Part shown: positions 10,667 through 18,022 of the stretch, one piece after another | Numbering within the stretch: position 1 is the first letter of the stretch | Layout of the letters: every line of letters begins with the position of its first letter | Assembly: GCA_003216615.1 (NCBI GenBank) | Contig: QCIP01000008.1 | Coordinates: 42,369 to 106,368 of the forward strand | Direction: 5' to 3' | DNA length: 64,000 nt | Source: Prochlorococcus sp. AG-402-M15 | GTDB taxonomy: Bacteria; Cyanobacteriota; Cyanobacteriia; PCC-6307; Cyanobiaceae | Position numbers and translations under genes: made by a program | Notes under the pieces: model-generated | The model's input: only the letters and a program-made list of their open reading frames with translations | What the model was told of the DNA's origin: nothing | Database searches by the model: none

Positions 10667-10775
10667 ATGTTTCTTTTTTTGCAAACTAATATTATTTTCA
10701 TTAATTGGCTGCTCTCAAGATAAAATAAACAAAAAGTTTATTGAAATAAAATTTGCACATGACAGAGATGAATGA
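10667..10775 (+). pseudogene. Lipoprotein-like small ORF interrupted in a T7 run
   Basis: From the ATG at 10667 the frame closes after 18 codons. If one T of the seven-T run at 10674-10680 is skipped, it becomes a 35-residue peptide starting MFLFCKLILFSLIGCSQDK, a good lipoprotein signal peptide with lipobox LIGC. The peptide then ends at TGA 10773-10775, overlapping the valS start. Without the shift, the lipobox frame has no ATG, GTG or TTG. It could be a decayed gene, an assembly homopolymer error, a slippage-expressed peptide or coincidence. Confidence 0.3.
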
Positions 10776-13521
10776 TCAATTATCTTTAGAGAATTATTCA
10801 CCTTTTGAAGTAGAGAAAAAGTGGCAAGAAAAATGGGAAAGTCTAAAGGCGTTTAGTCCTAACCCTGAGGATGATGGGGAGCCTTTTTGTGTTGTTATTC
10901 CGCCACCAAATGTAACTGGATCTTTGCATATGGGGCATGCATTTAATACGGCTTTGATAGATGTTGTAGTACGTTTTCAAAGACTTTTAGGTAAGAATGT
11001 TTTGTGTTTACCGGGAACTGATCATGCTTCAATAGCTGTTCAAACTATTCTCGAAAAACAATTAAAAAGTGAAGGCAAAACAAGCGAGGATATTGGAAGA
11101 GATGAATTTCTTAAAAGAGCATGGAACTGGAAAGAACAAAGTGGTGGAAGAATAGTTTCTCAATTAAAAAGGATAGGATATTCAGTTGACTGGACTAGAG
11201 AAAGATTTACTCTTGATCAAAAATTAAATGAAGCAGTTATTGAGGCTTTTAATATTCTCTATAAAAAGAATTTAATTTATAGAGGCGAATATTTGGTTAA
11301 TTGGTGCCCTGAATCTCAATCTGCCGTAAGTGATCTTGAAGTTGAAATGCAAGAAGTTAATGGTCATTTATGGCATTTTAAATACCCTTTAATTTCTGAA
11401 AGTGGTGAACAGTTAGATAAGTACTTAGAAGTTGCAACAACAAGACCAGAAACTCTTTTGGGTGATACTGCTGTGGCAGTTAATCCTGATGATGATAGAT
11501 ATAAAGAATTTATTGGTGTCAAAGTAAAAGTTCCTTTCGTTGATAGAGAAATACCTATTATCGCTGATTCACATGTTGATAAAGATTTTGGTACGGGTTG
11601 TGTGAAGGTTACTCCAGCCCATGATCCAAATGATTTTGCAATAGGAAAAAGGCATAATTTAAAACAGATTAATGTAATGAACAAAGATGGAACTTTAAAT
11701 ATTAATGCAGGTATTTTTCAAAATTTAGATAGATATGAGGCTAGAAAGAAAATTATCAAAGAATTGGATAAATTAGGCCTTTTGACAAAGATAGAGGATT
11801 ATAAACATACTGTTCCTTTTTCTGATAGAGGTAAGGTGCCAATTGAACCTTTATTGTCAACACAATGGTTTTTGAAAATGGATGATATATCACAAGGATG
11901 TCTTAATGCAATTGATTCTAAAAAACCATCGTTTATTCCTCCACGCTGGGAGAAAGTTTATAAGGATTGGTTAGAGAATATTAATGATTGGTGTATTAGT
12001 AGGCAATTATGGTGGGGGCACCAAATACCAGCCTGGTATGTTTTAGATGAATCTCAAGACTCAATAGAACAAAATACTCCATATATCGTTGCAAGAAATG
12101 AAGAGGATGCTTTATTCGAAGCTAATAAAAAATTTGGATTAAATATTAAATTGGTTCGTGATAAAGATGTTCTGGATACATGGTTTTCAAGTGGTTTATG
12201 GCCTTTCTCAACCCTTGGTTGGCCAAATACAAATGATCCGGATTTTAAAAAATGGTATCCAAATAGTGTTCTTGTTACTGGTTTCGATATTATTTTCTTC
12301 TGGGTGGCGAGAATGACAATGATGGGGAATACTTTTACAAATAATATTCCTTTTAAGGATGTTTATATTCATGGTCTAGTTCGAGATGAAAATAATAAAA
12401 AAATGAGTAAAAGTTCAGGTAATGGTATTGATCCAATACTATTAATTGATAAATATGGTTCTGATGCTCTACGATTTGCTTTAATTCGAGAAGTTGCAGG
12501 CGCTGGACAAGATATCCGGCTTGATTTTGATAGGAAAAAAGATACATCTTCAACTGTTGAAGCTTCAAGAAATTTTGCGAATAAATTATGGAATGCAACT
12601 AAATTTGTGTTAATTAATAAAACTTCTAATAATAATTATTCGCTTAATGAGAGTGATGAAACTTCTTTAGAGTTATGTGATAAGTGGATTTTATCGAAAT
12701 TGAATCAGGTAAATATAAAAGTCGCTGCTTTGTTGAAAGAATATAAATTGGGAGAATCTGCGAAACTTCTATATGAATTTACGTGGAATGATTTTTGTGA
12801 CTGGTATGTAGAATTTGCTAAACAAAGGTTTAATAATAAAGAGACTAAAAATAGACAAATATCTGAAAAAGTTTTAATAAAAGTGCTCAATGATATTTTG
12901 GTAATGATTCATCCTTTTATGCCGCACATTACTGAGGAACTTTGGCATGTGCTGCAACTAAAACCAGATAATGCATTATTATCTCTTCAAAAATGGCCAA
13001 TTCACGAAAATAAATTTGTTGATAATAAGCTTGATAATTCCTTTCATCAACTCTTTGAAATTATTAGGCTGATTAGAAATTTGAGAGCTGAATTAGGTCT
13101 TAAGCCATCAGAAAAAGGTCCTGTATATTTAATTTCAGACAATGATGAATTGATTGATTTTTTAAAAACTTTAGTTGATGATATTCAAACCTTAACTAAA
13201 TCTTCTGAAGTATTTATTTTTAAAACTAATGCTGTTGATAAAAAAGAGTTTGCTAAATCTTTTTCCGGGATAATTAGTGATTTAGAGGTTTACTTACCTT
13301 TTCAGGATTTTGTAAATATAGATGCATTAAAGGAAAGGTTAACCAAGGATTTAAAAAAGGTGACTATTGAATTAGAAAATTTAAATAAGAGATTATCTAA
13401 TAAAAATTTCGTTGATAAGGCTCCAAAAGATATTGTTGATGAATGCAGATTTAAATTAAATGAGGGTTCGGTACAAAAGGAAAGAATTACTAAAAAACTC
13501 GAACTTTTGAATTTAGAATGA
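10759..13521 (+). CDS. valS: Valyl-tRNA synthetase
   Basis: About 920 residues, class I aminoacyl-tRNA synthetase. The HIGH-type signature is LHMGHAF near residue 60 and the KMSKS loop is NNKKMSKSSGNG near 550. The editing (CP1) domain lies between, with TTRPETLLGDTAVAVNP, which hydrolyses mischarged Thr-tRNA. The C-terminal coiled-coil is visible as an LTKDLKKVTIELENLNKRL heptad region. ATG 10759 was preferred over a TTG two codons upstream; another ATG at 10768 is possible. The stop overlaps the next gene as ATGA. Confidence 0.97.
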   Translation: MTEMNDQLSLENYSPFEVEKKWQEKWESLKAFSPNPEDDGEPFCVVIPPPNVTGSLHMGHAFNTALIDVVVRFQRLLGKNVLCLPGTDHASIAVQTILEKQLKSEGKTSEDIGRDEFLKRAWNWKEQSGGRIVSQLKRIGYSVDWTRERFTLDQKLNEAVIEAFNILYKKNLIYRGEYLVNWCPESQSAVSDLEVEMQEVNGHLWHFKYPLISESGEQLDKYLEVATTRPETLLGDTAVAVNPDDDRYKEFIGVKVKVPFVDREIPIIADSHVDKDFGTGCVKVTPAHDPNDFAIGKRHNLKQINVMNKDGTLNINAGIFQNLDRYEARKKIIKELDKLGLLTKIEDYKHTVPFSDRGKVPIEPLLSTQWFLKMDDISQGCLNAIDSKKPSFIPPRWEKVYKDWLENINDWCISRQLWWGHQIPAWYVLDESQDSIEQNTPYIVARNEEDALFEANKKFGLNIKLVRDKDVLDTWFSSGLWPFSTLGWPNTNDPDFKKWYPNSVLVTGFDIIFFWVARMTMMGNTFTNNIPFKDVYIHGLVRDENNKKMSKSSGNGIDPILLIDKYGSDALRFALIREVAGAGQDIRLDFDRKKDTSSTVEASRNFANKLWNATKFVLINKTSNNNYSLNESDETSLELCDKWILSKLNQVNIKVAALLKEYKLGESAKLLYEFTWNDFCDWYVEFAKQRFNNKETKNRQISEKVLIKVLNDILVMIHPFMPHITEELWHVLQLKPDNALLSLQKWPIHENKFVDNKLDNSFHQLFEIIRLIRNLRAELGLKPSEKGPVYLISDNDELIDFLKTLVDDIQTLTKSSEVFIFKTNAVDKKEFAKSFSGIISDLEVYLPFQDFVNIDALKERLTKDLKKVTIELENLNKRLSNKNFVDKAPKDIVDECRFKLNEGSVQKERITKKLELLNLE

Positions 13522-14114
13522 ATATATTTCTTGAAAATATTTATAATTTGTCTTTTTTTTTTAATACCGGTTTTGGGATCTTTTCGTTTGTTTGTATTTA
13601 TATTTTAATTGTTTTATTAATACTTCCAGCCTCTTGGTTATCTTTATTATCAGGTTTTTTATATGGCTCATATTTAGGATCAATTATCGTTTTCATTTCC
13701 GCTTCCATAGGAGCATCAGTTGCTTTTTTTGTATCAAAAAGTTTTTTTGCAAAAAAGCTAAAAAATCTTTTTAGCCGTTATCCAAAATTAAGTGTCATGG
13801 AAAAAGTAGTAGAAAAAGGCGGACTTAAATTAATTTTTTTAGCGAGATTATCGCCGATATTGCCCTTCAGTATTCTTAATTATTTTTATGGTTTGAATAA
13901 TGTTAAATTTAGAGATTTCGCTCTTGGTCTTCTTGGAATAATTCCAGGAACTTTTCTTTATTGCTCAATAGGTAGTTTGGCAAAAAGTATTCAGGAGTTA
14001 AAAAATGTGCAATCACCAAATAATTTATATATTACTAGCATTGGAATTATTTCAACTTTTTTAGTTGTATATTTCTCAGCTAAATACTCCAGAGAATATT
14101 TTGAAAAATCTTAA
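13518..14114 (+). CDS. TVP38/TMEM64 (DedA/SNARE-associated) family membrane protein
   Basis: 198 residues with about five hydrophobic segments: a long one near 18-55, one at 55-72, one near 110-130, one near 135-155 and a C-terminal one near 170-190. The family signature is recognisable: PASWLSLLSGFLYGSYLGSI, SASIGASVAFFVSKS, then LARLSPILPFSILNYFYGL and LGIIPGTFLYCSIGSLA. These proteins are thought to act in lipid or metabolite transport across the inner membrane; the substrate here is unknown. Overlaps the valS stop by four bases. Confidence 0.85.
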   Translation: MNIFLENIYNLSFFFNTGFGIFSFVCIYILIVLLILPASWLSLLSGFLYGSYLGSIIVFISASIGASVAFFVSKSFFAKKLKNLFSRYPKLSVMEKVVEKGGLKLIFLARLSPILPFSILNYFYGLNNVKFRDFALGLLGIIPGTFLYCSIGSLAKSIQELKNVQSPNNLYITSIGIISTFLVVYFSAKYSREYFEKS

Positions 14115-14118
14115 GAAT

Positions 14119-14271
14119 TTACTCTTTAATATTCCAATCTCTAATTGCTGCAATTAAGATAAACCACAAAAGCCTTAATTTACCTAGTAAAGTTTTGTTG
14201 GCTTCTAATTCGATATATTTTGCCTGTCCACAAGGTGTTTTTATGAAGTTGAAAACTGTTTTCTTAGTCAT
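14119..14271 (-). CDS. Small conserved-looking protein, 50 residues
   Basis: Reads MTKKTVFNFIKTPCGQAKY... and ends RDWNIKE, 50 residues. A purine-rich GAGAG sits about five bases before the ATG, which supports translation. Residues about 30-42 (LGKLRLLWFILIAAI) form one short hydrophobic helix, so it may be a single-pass membrane or membrane-associated peptide. It lies in a 275-base gap between the convergent DedA-like and ligase genes, downstream of the ligase promoter side. No function recognised. Small proteins of this size are common in picocyanobacteria. Confidence 0.55.
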   Translation of the reverse strand: MTKKTVFNFIKTPCGQAKYIELEANKTLLGKLRLLWFILIAAIRDWNIKE

Positions 14272-14389
14272 AATTCTCTCAAAAAGTCCTGATAATTATT
14301 CTTATATTTTATAGCCAAGATTTTTATTTTTTTTTATTTAAAAACCACATTTTTCTTTGACTACTTTGTTGAATATTATTTTTGAAAAT

Positions 14390-15718
14390 TTAAACTTTTT
14401 CTCCAACTTTAAATCCTCTAAAGCATTTGAATCTAGGAAATCTAAGACTAAAAGCTACCGCATCCTTGGATTTCGTTTTAGCATCACCTCTGATTTCTAC
14501 AAGTTGACCTATGAGTTGACTCCGTTTTGACCAATATTCTTGACGTTGGATATCACTAAATCCGCTTCCACAACTAAGACTGTATTCATGCCCATCATCT
14601 TCACCTTCAACTAGGACAGCTCCTAGTCTACCTTTATTGCGACCTGTGCCTTCCTCAACTGATACAACCTTTAAAGTGACTTCAATGAAAGGTTTTGCTT
14701 TTAACCAACTGTGTGTTCTTTTACATTCATACATAGCATCAGGATCTTTAATCATTACTCCTTCATATCCACCTTCCACGGCAGATTTATTCAGCTCTAC
14801 AAATCTTTTCTGTCCCTCAATGGTGTCGAGATCTACATTTTCCCATTCAAGTGTTTTTATATGTCTTAGAAGCATAGAATGTTTTGCTACCCATTCTTTT
14901 ACTAATAAACTTCTTGCTGTTTGACTAGTGTTCCATCTCCCTTTTTGGAAGTTTTCGAGGGGACATAAGTCAAATAGGTGGAGAACTGCGTCTTTTGTTT
15001 GTTTGCCATCTTTTCTATGAACCTGTTTCATTAAATCCTGAAAGTTAGCACTCATTACTTCACCATCTAGGACTAAGTCATGGGGTGCAGGATCTTTTTT
15101 TAAGACGTTTTCTATTTCTGAGATAATATGACCAAAATTATGGAATTGTTTTCCATTACGAGAAAACATTTCTACTTTATTTTGTCTAATTATTGTTAAG
15201 ACGCGCACACCATCTAATTTGATTTCAATTTGCTTTTTTCCTATCATTTTTTTTTCATGATTTGCACTGTCATGAGCTAAAGGACAAGAAAAAATAGGAA
15301 TCGCATATTTGGGAAATTTCTTGGCTATCTTGTTGATTGTTTTTTCAGATACACCACATCTAAGATCTTTAATTAAAACTCGTCTATAAAATCCATTCCA
15401 CTCTTCTTTTGTGGCAGATTCCATAGCCGTAATAATTGCATCGCGAGCAGCGTGACCAGTAAGTTCTCTTTGAATAAGCTTGTTTGCTAATTCCCTAAAA
15501 TCTTTCCATAAAAAATTTTGACTTTTTTCATTCTCCTTTTCAGGAACAATTTTTACACCAAAAGTTACCAATGGATCAAGTGCCATACGGATACCTTCAA
15601 AAAAATCATCTAGACCTTGTTCCATTGCTTCTGAGATGATTTTTTCTTTATCTAATCTACTTGGGTGTAATTCTAATTGATGTATTATCTCTTCTTTAAA
15701 CAATTCTTTTTGCCTCAC
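14390..15718 (-). CDS. ATP-dependent DNA ligase, virus-like type
   Basis: 442 residues, GTG start (no ATG upstream before an in-frame stop). Covalent nucleotidyltransferase motifs: I EIKLDGVR with Lys167 as predicted adenylation site, III LVLDGEV near 216-222, IV GGYEGVMIKDP, V SWLKAKP, and a C-terminal OB fold with RGDAKTKSKDAVAFSLRFPRF. Residues 1-150 form a helical N-terminal domain. Bacteria normally use NAD-dependent LigA for replication; an extra ATP ligase suggests repair. The base composition reads slightly less AT-rich than neighbours. Architecture resembles T4/T7-type phage ligases, so ancient acquisition from phage is plausible. Confidence 0.9.
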   Translation of the reverse strand: MRQKELFKEEIIHQLELHPSRLDKEKIISEAMEQGLDDFFEGIRMALDPLVTFGVKIVPEKENEKSQNFLWKDFRELANKLIQRELTGHAARDAIITAMESATKEEWNGFYRRVLIKDLRCGVSEKTINKIAKKFPKYAIPIFSCPLAHDSANHEKKMIGKKQIEIKLDGVRVLTIIRQNKVEMFSRNGKQFHNFGHIISEIENVLKKDPAPHDLVLDGEVMSANFQDLMKQVHRKDGKQTKDAVLHLFDLCPLENFQKGRWNTSQTARSLLVKEWVAKHSMLLRHIKTLEWENVDLDTIEGQKRFVELNKSAVEGGYEGVMIKDPDAMYECKRTHSWLKAKPFIEVTLKVVSVEEGTGRNKGRLGAVLVEGEDDGHEYSLSCGSGFSDIQRQEYWSKRSQLIGQLVEIRGDAKTKSKDAVAFSLRFPRFKCFRGFKVGEKV

Positions 15719-15727
15719 AAGAAATTA

Positions 15728-16147
15728 TTAATTCACTTTTGCTATTCTGTCTATTTTCCAATCATTGTCAGTTTTTGCGAATGTGAAATCTAATGGGAGC
15801 TCATCTTGTTTATCTTCTGATTTTAAATTCAAAGTTATTATGATTTGATCTTCTTGGACTCTAGGTCTTCCTGATTTTAAATTTCTGTATTTATTGAGGT
15901 TTAAACTAGCTAAAAATTTAAGAAAGTCTTGGCGTTTCACATGAGTTTTATAAGTTTTTGTAGTCAAACCATACGCTGCATCAATTCTGCCAGCAGCTAT
16001 TTGATCAAAAAACTTTCTTACTAATGGATTAATTCCTCTGGCGCTTATAACTAATTTGACTGCATTAAAAGTCCAAAAAGAAACTAGTACAGCTCCGCCA
16101 ACTAATAATGCTTTAATTCCGATATCTTTAACTAGTGTTGCATCCAT
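15728..16147 (-). CDS. Membrane-anchored unknown protein, NTF2/DUF4864-like
   Basis: 139 residues. One N-terminal transmembrane helix (about 10-32, IKALLVGGAVLVSFWTFNAVK) followed by a soluble domain beginning NPLVRKFFDQIAAGRIDAAYGLTTKTYK. That pattern, a helix with FxxxAAGRxxxAY followed by beta strands ending in DNDWKIDRIA, resembles small NTF2-like lipoprotein or membrane domains such as DUF4864. It is nine bases upstream of the DNA ligase on the same strand and is probably cotranscribed, although a functional link is not evident. Function unknown. Confidence 0.65.
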   Translation of the reverse strand: MDATLVKDIGIKALLVGGAVLVSFWTFNAVKLVISARGINPLVRKFFDQIAAGRIDAAYGLTTKTYKTHVKRQDFLKFLASLNLNKYRNLKSGRPRVQEDQIIITLNLKSEDKQDELPLDFTFAKTDNDWKIDRIAKVN

Positions 16148-16232
16148 GTTGATTTGAGTTTTTTATTACTTTAAGAAAAGAAATCGTTTTTGATGGCTTT
16201 TTTTGTCAAAATAATACTAATTTTAATCCATA

Positions 16233-16760
16233 ATGCCTGTAATTCCTCTTTTACCTTTATTTCATAAATTTAATAGCCAATATTTTGAAAATTCTCTAGC
16301 GGTTAATAATCAACCTTTAGTAAAGGTTAGATGGAGTGATAATAGATTAAAAACTACTGCTGGTTTTTATAAAAGAAAACGAATTAATGGTTTTGTCGAT
16401 TCTGAAATTATCTTATCGAAACCTATTTTGAGTAAATTATCTACTATTGAAATAAACAGTACTTTATGTCATGAAATGATTCACGCATGGGTAGATAGGA
16501 TATTAAAAAAAAATGAGATACATGGTCCAAATTTCTTAGAAAAGATGAATGAAATTAATGAGAAAGAGAAGAATTTTCAGATTTCCGTGAGGCACTCATT
16601 TCCTATTGAAAGGAGAGAATTAAAATATATAGGAACTTGCCAAAATTGTGGTGAGAAATTTTTCTACAGGAAAAGGATAAGGAATATTGCCTGTAAAAAA
16701 TGTTGTGTAAATTTCTTTAATGGATCATGGAATAAAAAGTGTTTAATTTTGTTTGATTAA
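16233..16760 (+). CDS. SprT-like zinc metalloprotein
   Basis: 175 residues. SprT/Spartan fold: the HExxH motif is His80-Glu81-X2-His84 (LCHEMIHAW), with His98 (IHGPNF) as likely third zinc ligand. A C-terminal zinc ribbon follows, with Cys136, Cys139, Cys154 and Cys157. Eukaryotic Spartan degrades DNA-protein crosslinks; the roles of bacterial SprT-like proteins are poorly known. It is divergent from the DNA ligase cluster with an 85-base gap, which fits but does not prove a DNA-repair role. Confidence 0.85.
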   Translation: MPVIPLLPLFHKFNSQYFENSLAVNNQPLVKVRWSDNRLKTTAGFYKRKRINGFVDSEIILSKPILSKLSTIEINSTLCHEMIHAWVDRILKKNEIHGPNFLEKMNEINEKEKNFQISVRHSFPIERRELKYIGTCQNCGEKFFYRKRIRNIACKKCCVNFFNGSWNKKCLILFD

Positions 16761-16843
16761 AAATATAAGATGTGTTTTTGTTTCTATATTTGGAATTATT
16801 TATTTTTTTAATGTAATTTATATTTAAAAAAGCATAATAATTT

Positions 16844-17407
16844 ATGGATTCAAGGAGAATTAGAAATCTTAGAAATAGTTTTGATAAAAATATTGTTGAT
16901 AAACAGGTTGATAAAATTTTCGAAACTGGAAGACAATTTGTTGATGGAGTATCTGGTGCTAGGCCAGGAAAAAGAAGGAATTCAGATTTTCAAGGAATAA
17001 CAAGTAAGAGTGTTAAAAAAGTAGGAAGATGGGTATCTGAAAAAGTGGATTTATTTTTTGATGATGATAATGATGATTGGTATGATGATAATTTTTACGA
17101 TGATAATAGCGATATTAAGACATTTACTCGAGAATCAAATTCTTATGAATCTGCGAAACCGCACTCAAAAAGACCTTTAGAAGCAATATCTTTAAGGCAA
17201 CCAAAAAATTTACAGACAACTGAGCAAAAAAAATTACCTTATGTGAAAGAGAGTAATGATGAAGATTGGCCAGATGAAATGGATTTCAAAGTTGAAAGAT
17301 GGCAAAGAGCTTCAGAAAAAGAGAATAATACATCAAGAGATCAATCAAACCAACAAGGTCAATCAAAATCTAGAAATATTCCCAGATCAAGAAGAAGAAG
17401 GGTATAG
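16844..17407 (+). CDS. Charged low-complexity protein of unknown function
   Basis: 187 residues, not recognised. The N-terminal 65 residues are basic (MDSRRIRNLRNSFDKNI, GARPGKRRN). An aspartate-rich stretch follows at about 67-90 (FFDDDNDDWYDDNFYDD), then a hydrophilic linker rich in Ser, Gln and Lys, and a polyarginine end (RSRRRRV). No signal peptide or membrane segment. The composition suggests an intrinsically disordered nucleic-acid- or protein-binding protein. It follows the SprT-like gene by 83 bases, and its 3' end overlaps the convergent chorismate lyase gene by 21 bases. Confidence 0.6.
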   Translation: MDSRRIRNLRNSFDKNIVDKQVDKIFETGRQFVDGVSGARPGKRRNSDFQGITSKSVKKVGRWVSEKVDLFFDDDNDDWYDDNFYDDNSDIKTFTRESNSYESAKPHSKRPLEAISLRQPKNLQTTEQKKLPYVKESNDEDWPDEMDFKVERWQRASEKENNTSRDQSNQQGQSKSRNIPRSRRRRV

Positions 17408-17929
17408 TTTTGTAAATTCTTTAATTCCTGAATAACCTAACAAACTTTCTAAATGTGGATTAAAGACTTCTCTAATGATAGTTAGGGGCTTTTTGTCTCG
17501 AAAAAATCTATAATTTCTTGACCAGAATGGACCTTTAAAACAAAATTGATCTTCTAGCCAATTTGAATTAACAAGTGATATTCGGTCAACTTCTCTAAAT
17601 AATTCTGATCTGTCTTGTGTCAAATTCTTCCAAATTGGTTCTTCTTTGGCTTTTAAATTTTCATTCACTTGTTCTGAATTCCACCAACTTTCAGCCCATG
17701 CTAGGTTTTTATTATTGTTTTTAATCCATACTTGTCTTCTAATTAAGGGGCCATTTAACTGATTTAATTCTTTAGGACCTTCTTGAATGAATAGAGGATC
17801 TAATTGCATTGAAATTAATCTAATTGTGGTCTCTTGATTAGTTAAAAGCTGTAGATGTCTAGTCGGACTTCCATCCCCAAGCAGCATTAATTTCCATGGA
17901 CCAGATATTTTTGGCAATGAATTTTTCAC
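17387..17929 (-). CDS. Chorismate-pyruvate lyase family protein (4-hydroxybenzoate for plastoquinone)
   Basis: 180 residues from a GTG start. The family pattern is GPWKLMLLGDGSPTRHLQLLTN at the N-terminus, RRQVWI and AWAESWW in the middle, and REVFNPHLESLLG near the end; this matches the DUF98/UbiC-like chorismate lyases that supply 4-hydroxybenzoate to cyanobacterial plastoquinone synthesis. The coding-like frame continues upstream for about 27 codons to a stop at 18011-18013 with no ATG, GTG or TTG, so the true start is uncertain. It lies downstream of mnmG on the same strand. Confidence 0.75.
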   Translation of the reverse strand: MKNSLPKISGPWKLMLLGDGSPTRHLQLLTNQETTIRLISMQLDPLFIQEGPKELNQLNGPLIRRQVWIKNNNKNLAWAESWWNSEQVNENLKAKEEPIWKNLTQDRSELFREVDRISLVNSNWLEDQFCFKGPFWSRNYRFFRDKKPLTIIREVFNPHLESLLGYSGIKEFTKLYPSSS

Positions 17930-18022
17930 TAAAAAAGTAGAGGCTTTTTCTTCCCATAAAATTTTTGGTGAGTTGAAAAGTTTATTATTCAGTGCTCTGA
18001 AGTATTGCTTTTAAGATGATAA

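Noticed and set aside
12353..12598. Open frame antisense to valS (and similar antisense frames across the window)
   Set aside because: Composition follows the opposite strand's codons; each lies wholly inside a well-supported gene and shows no family motif.
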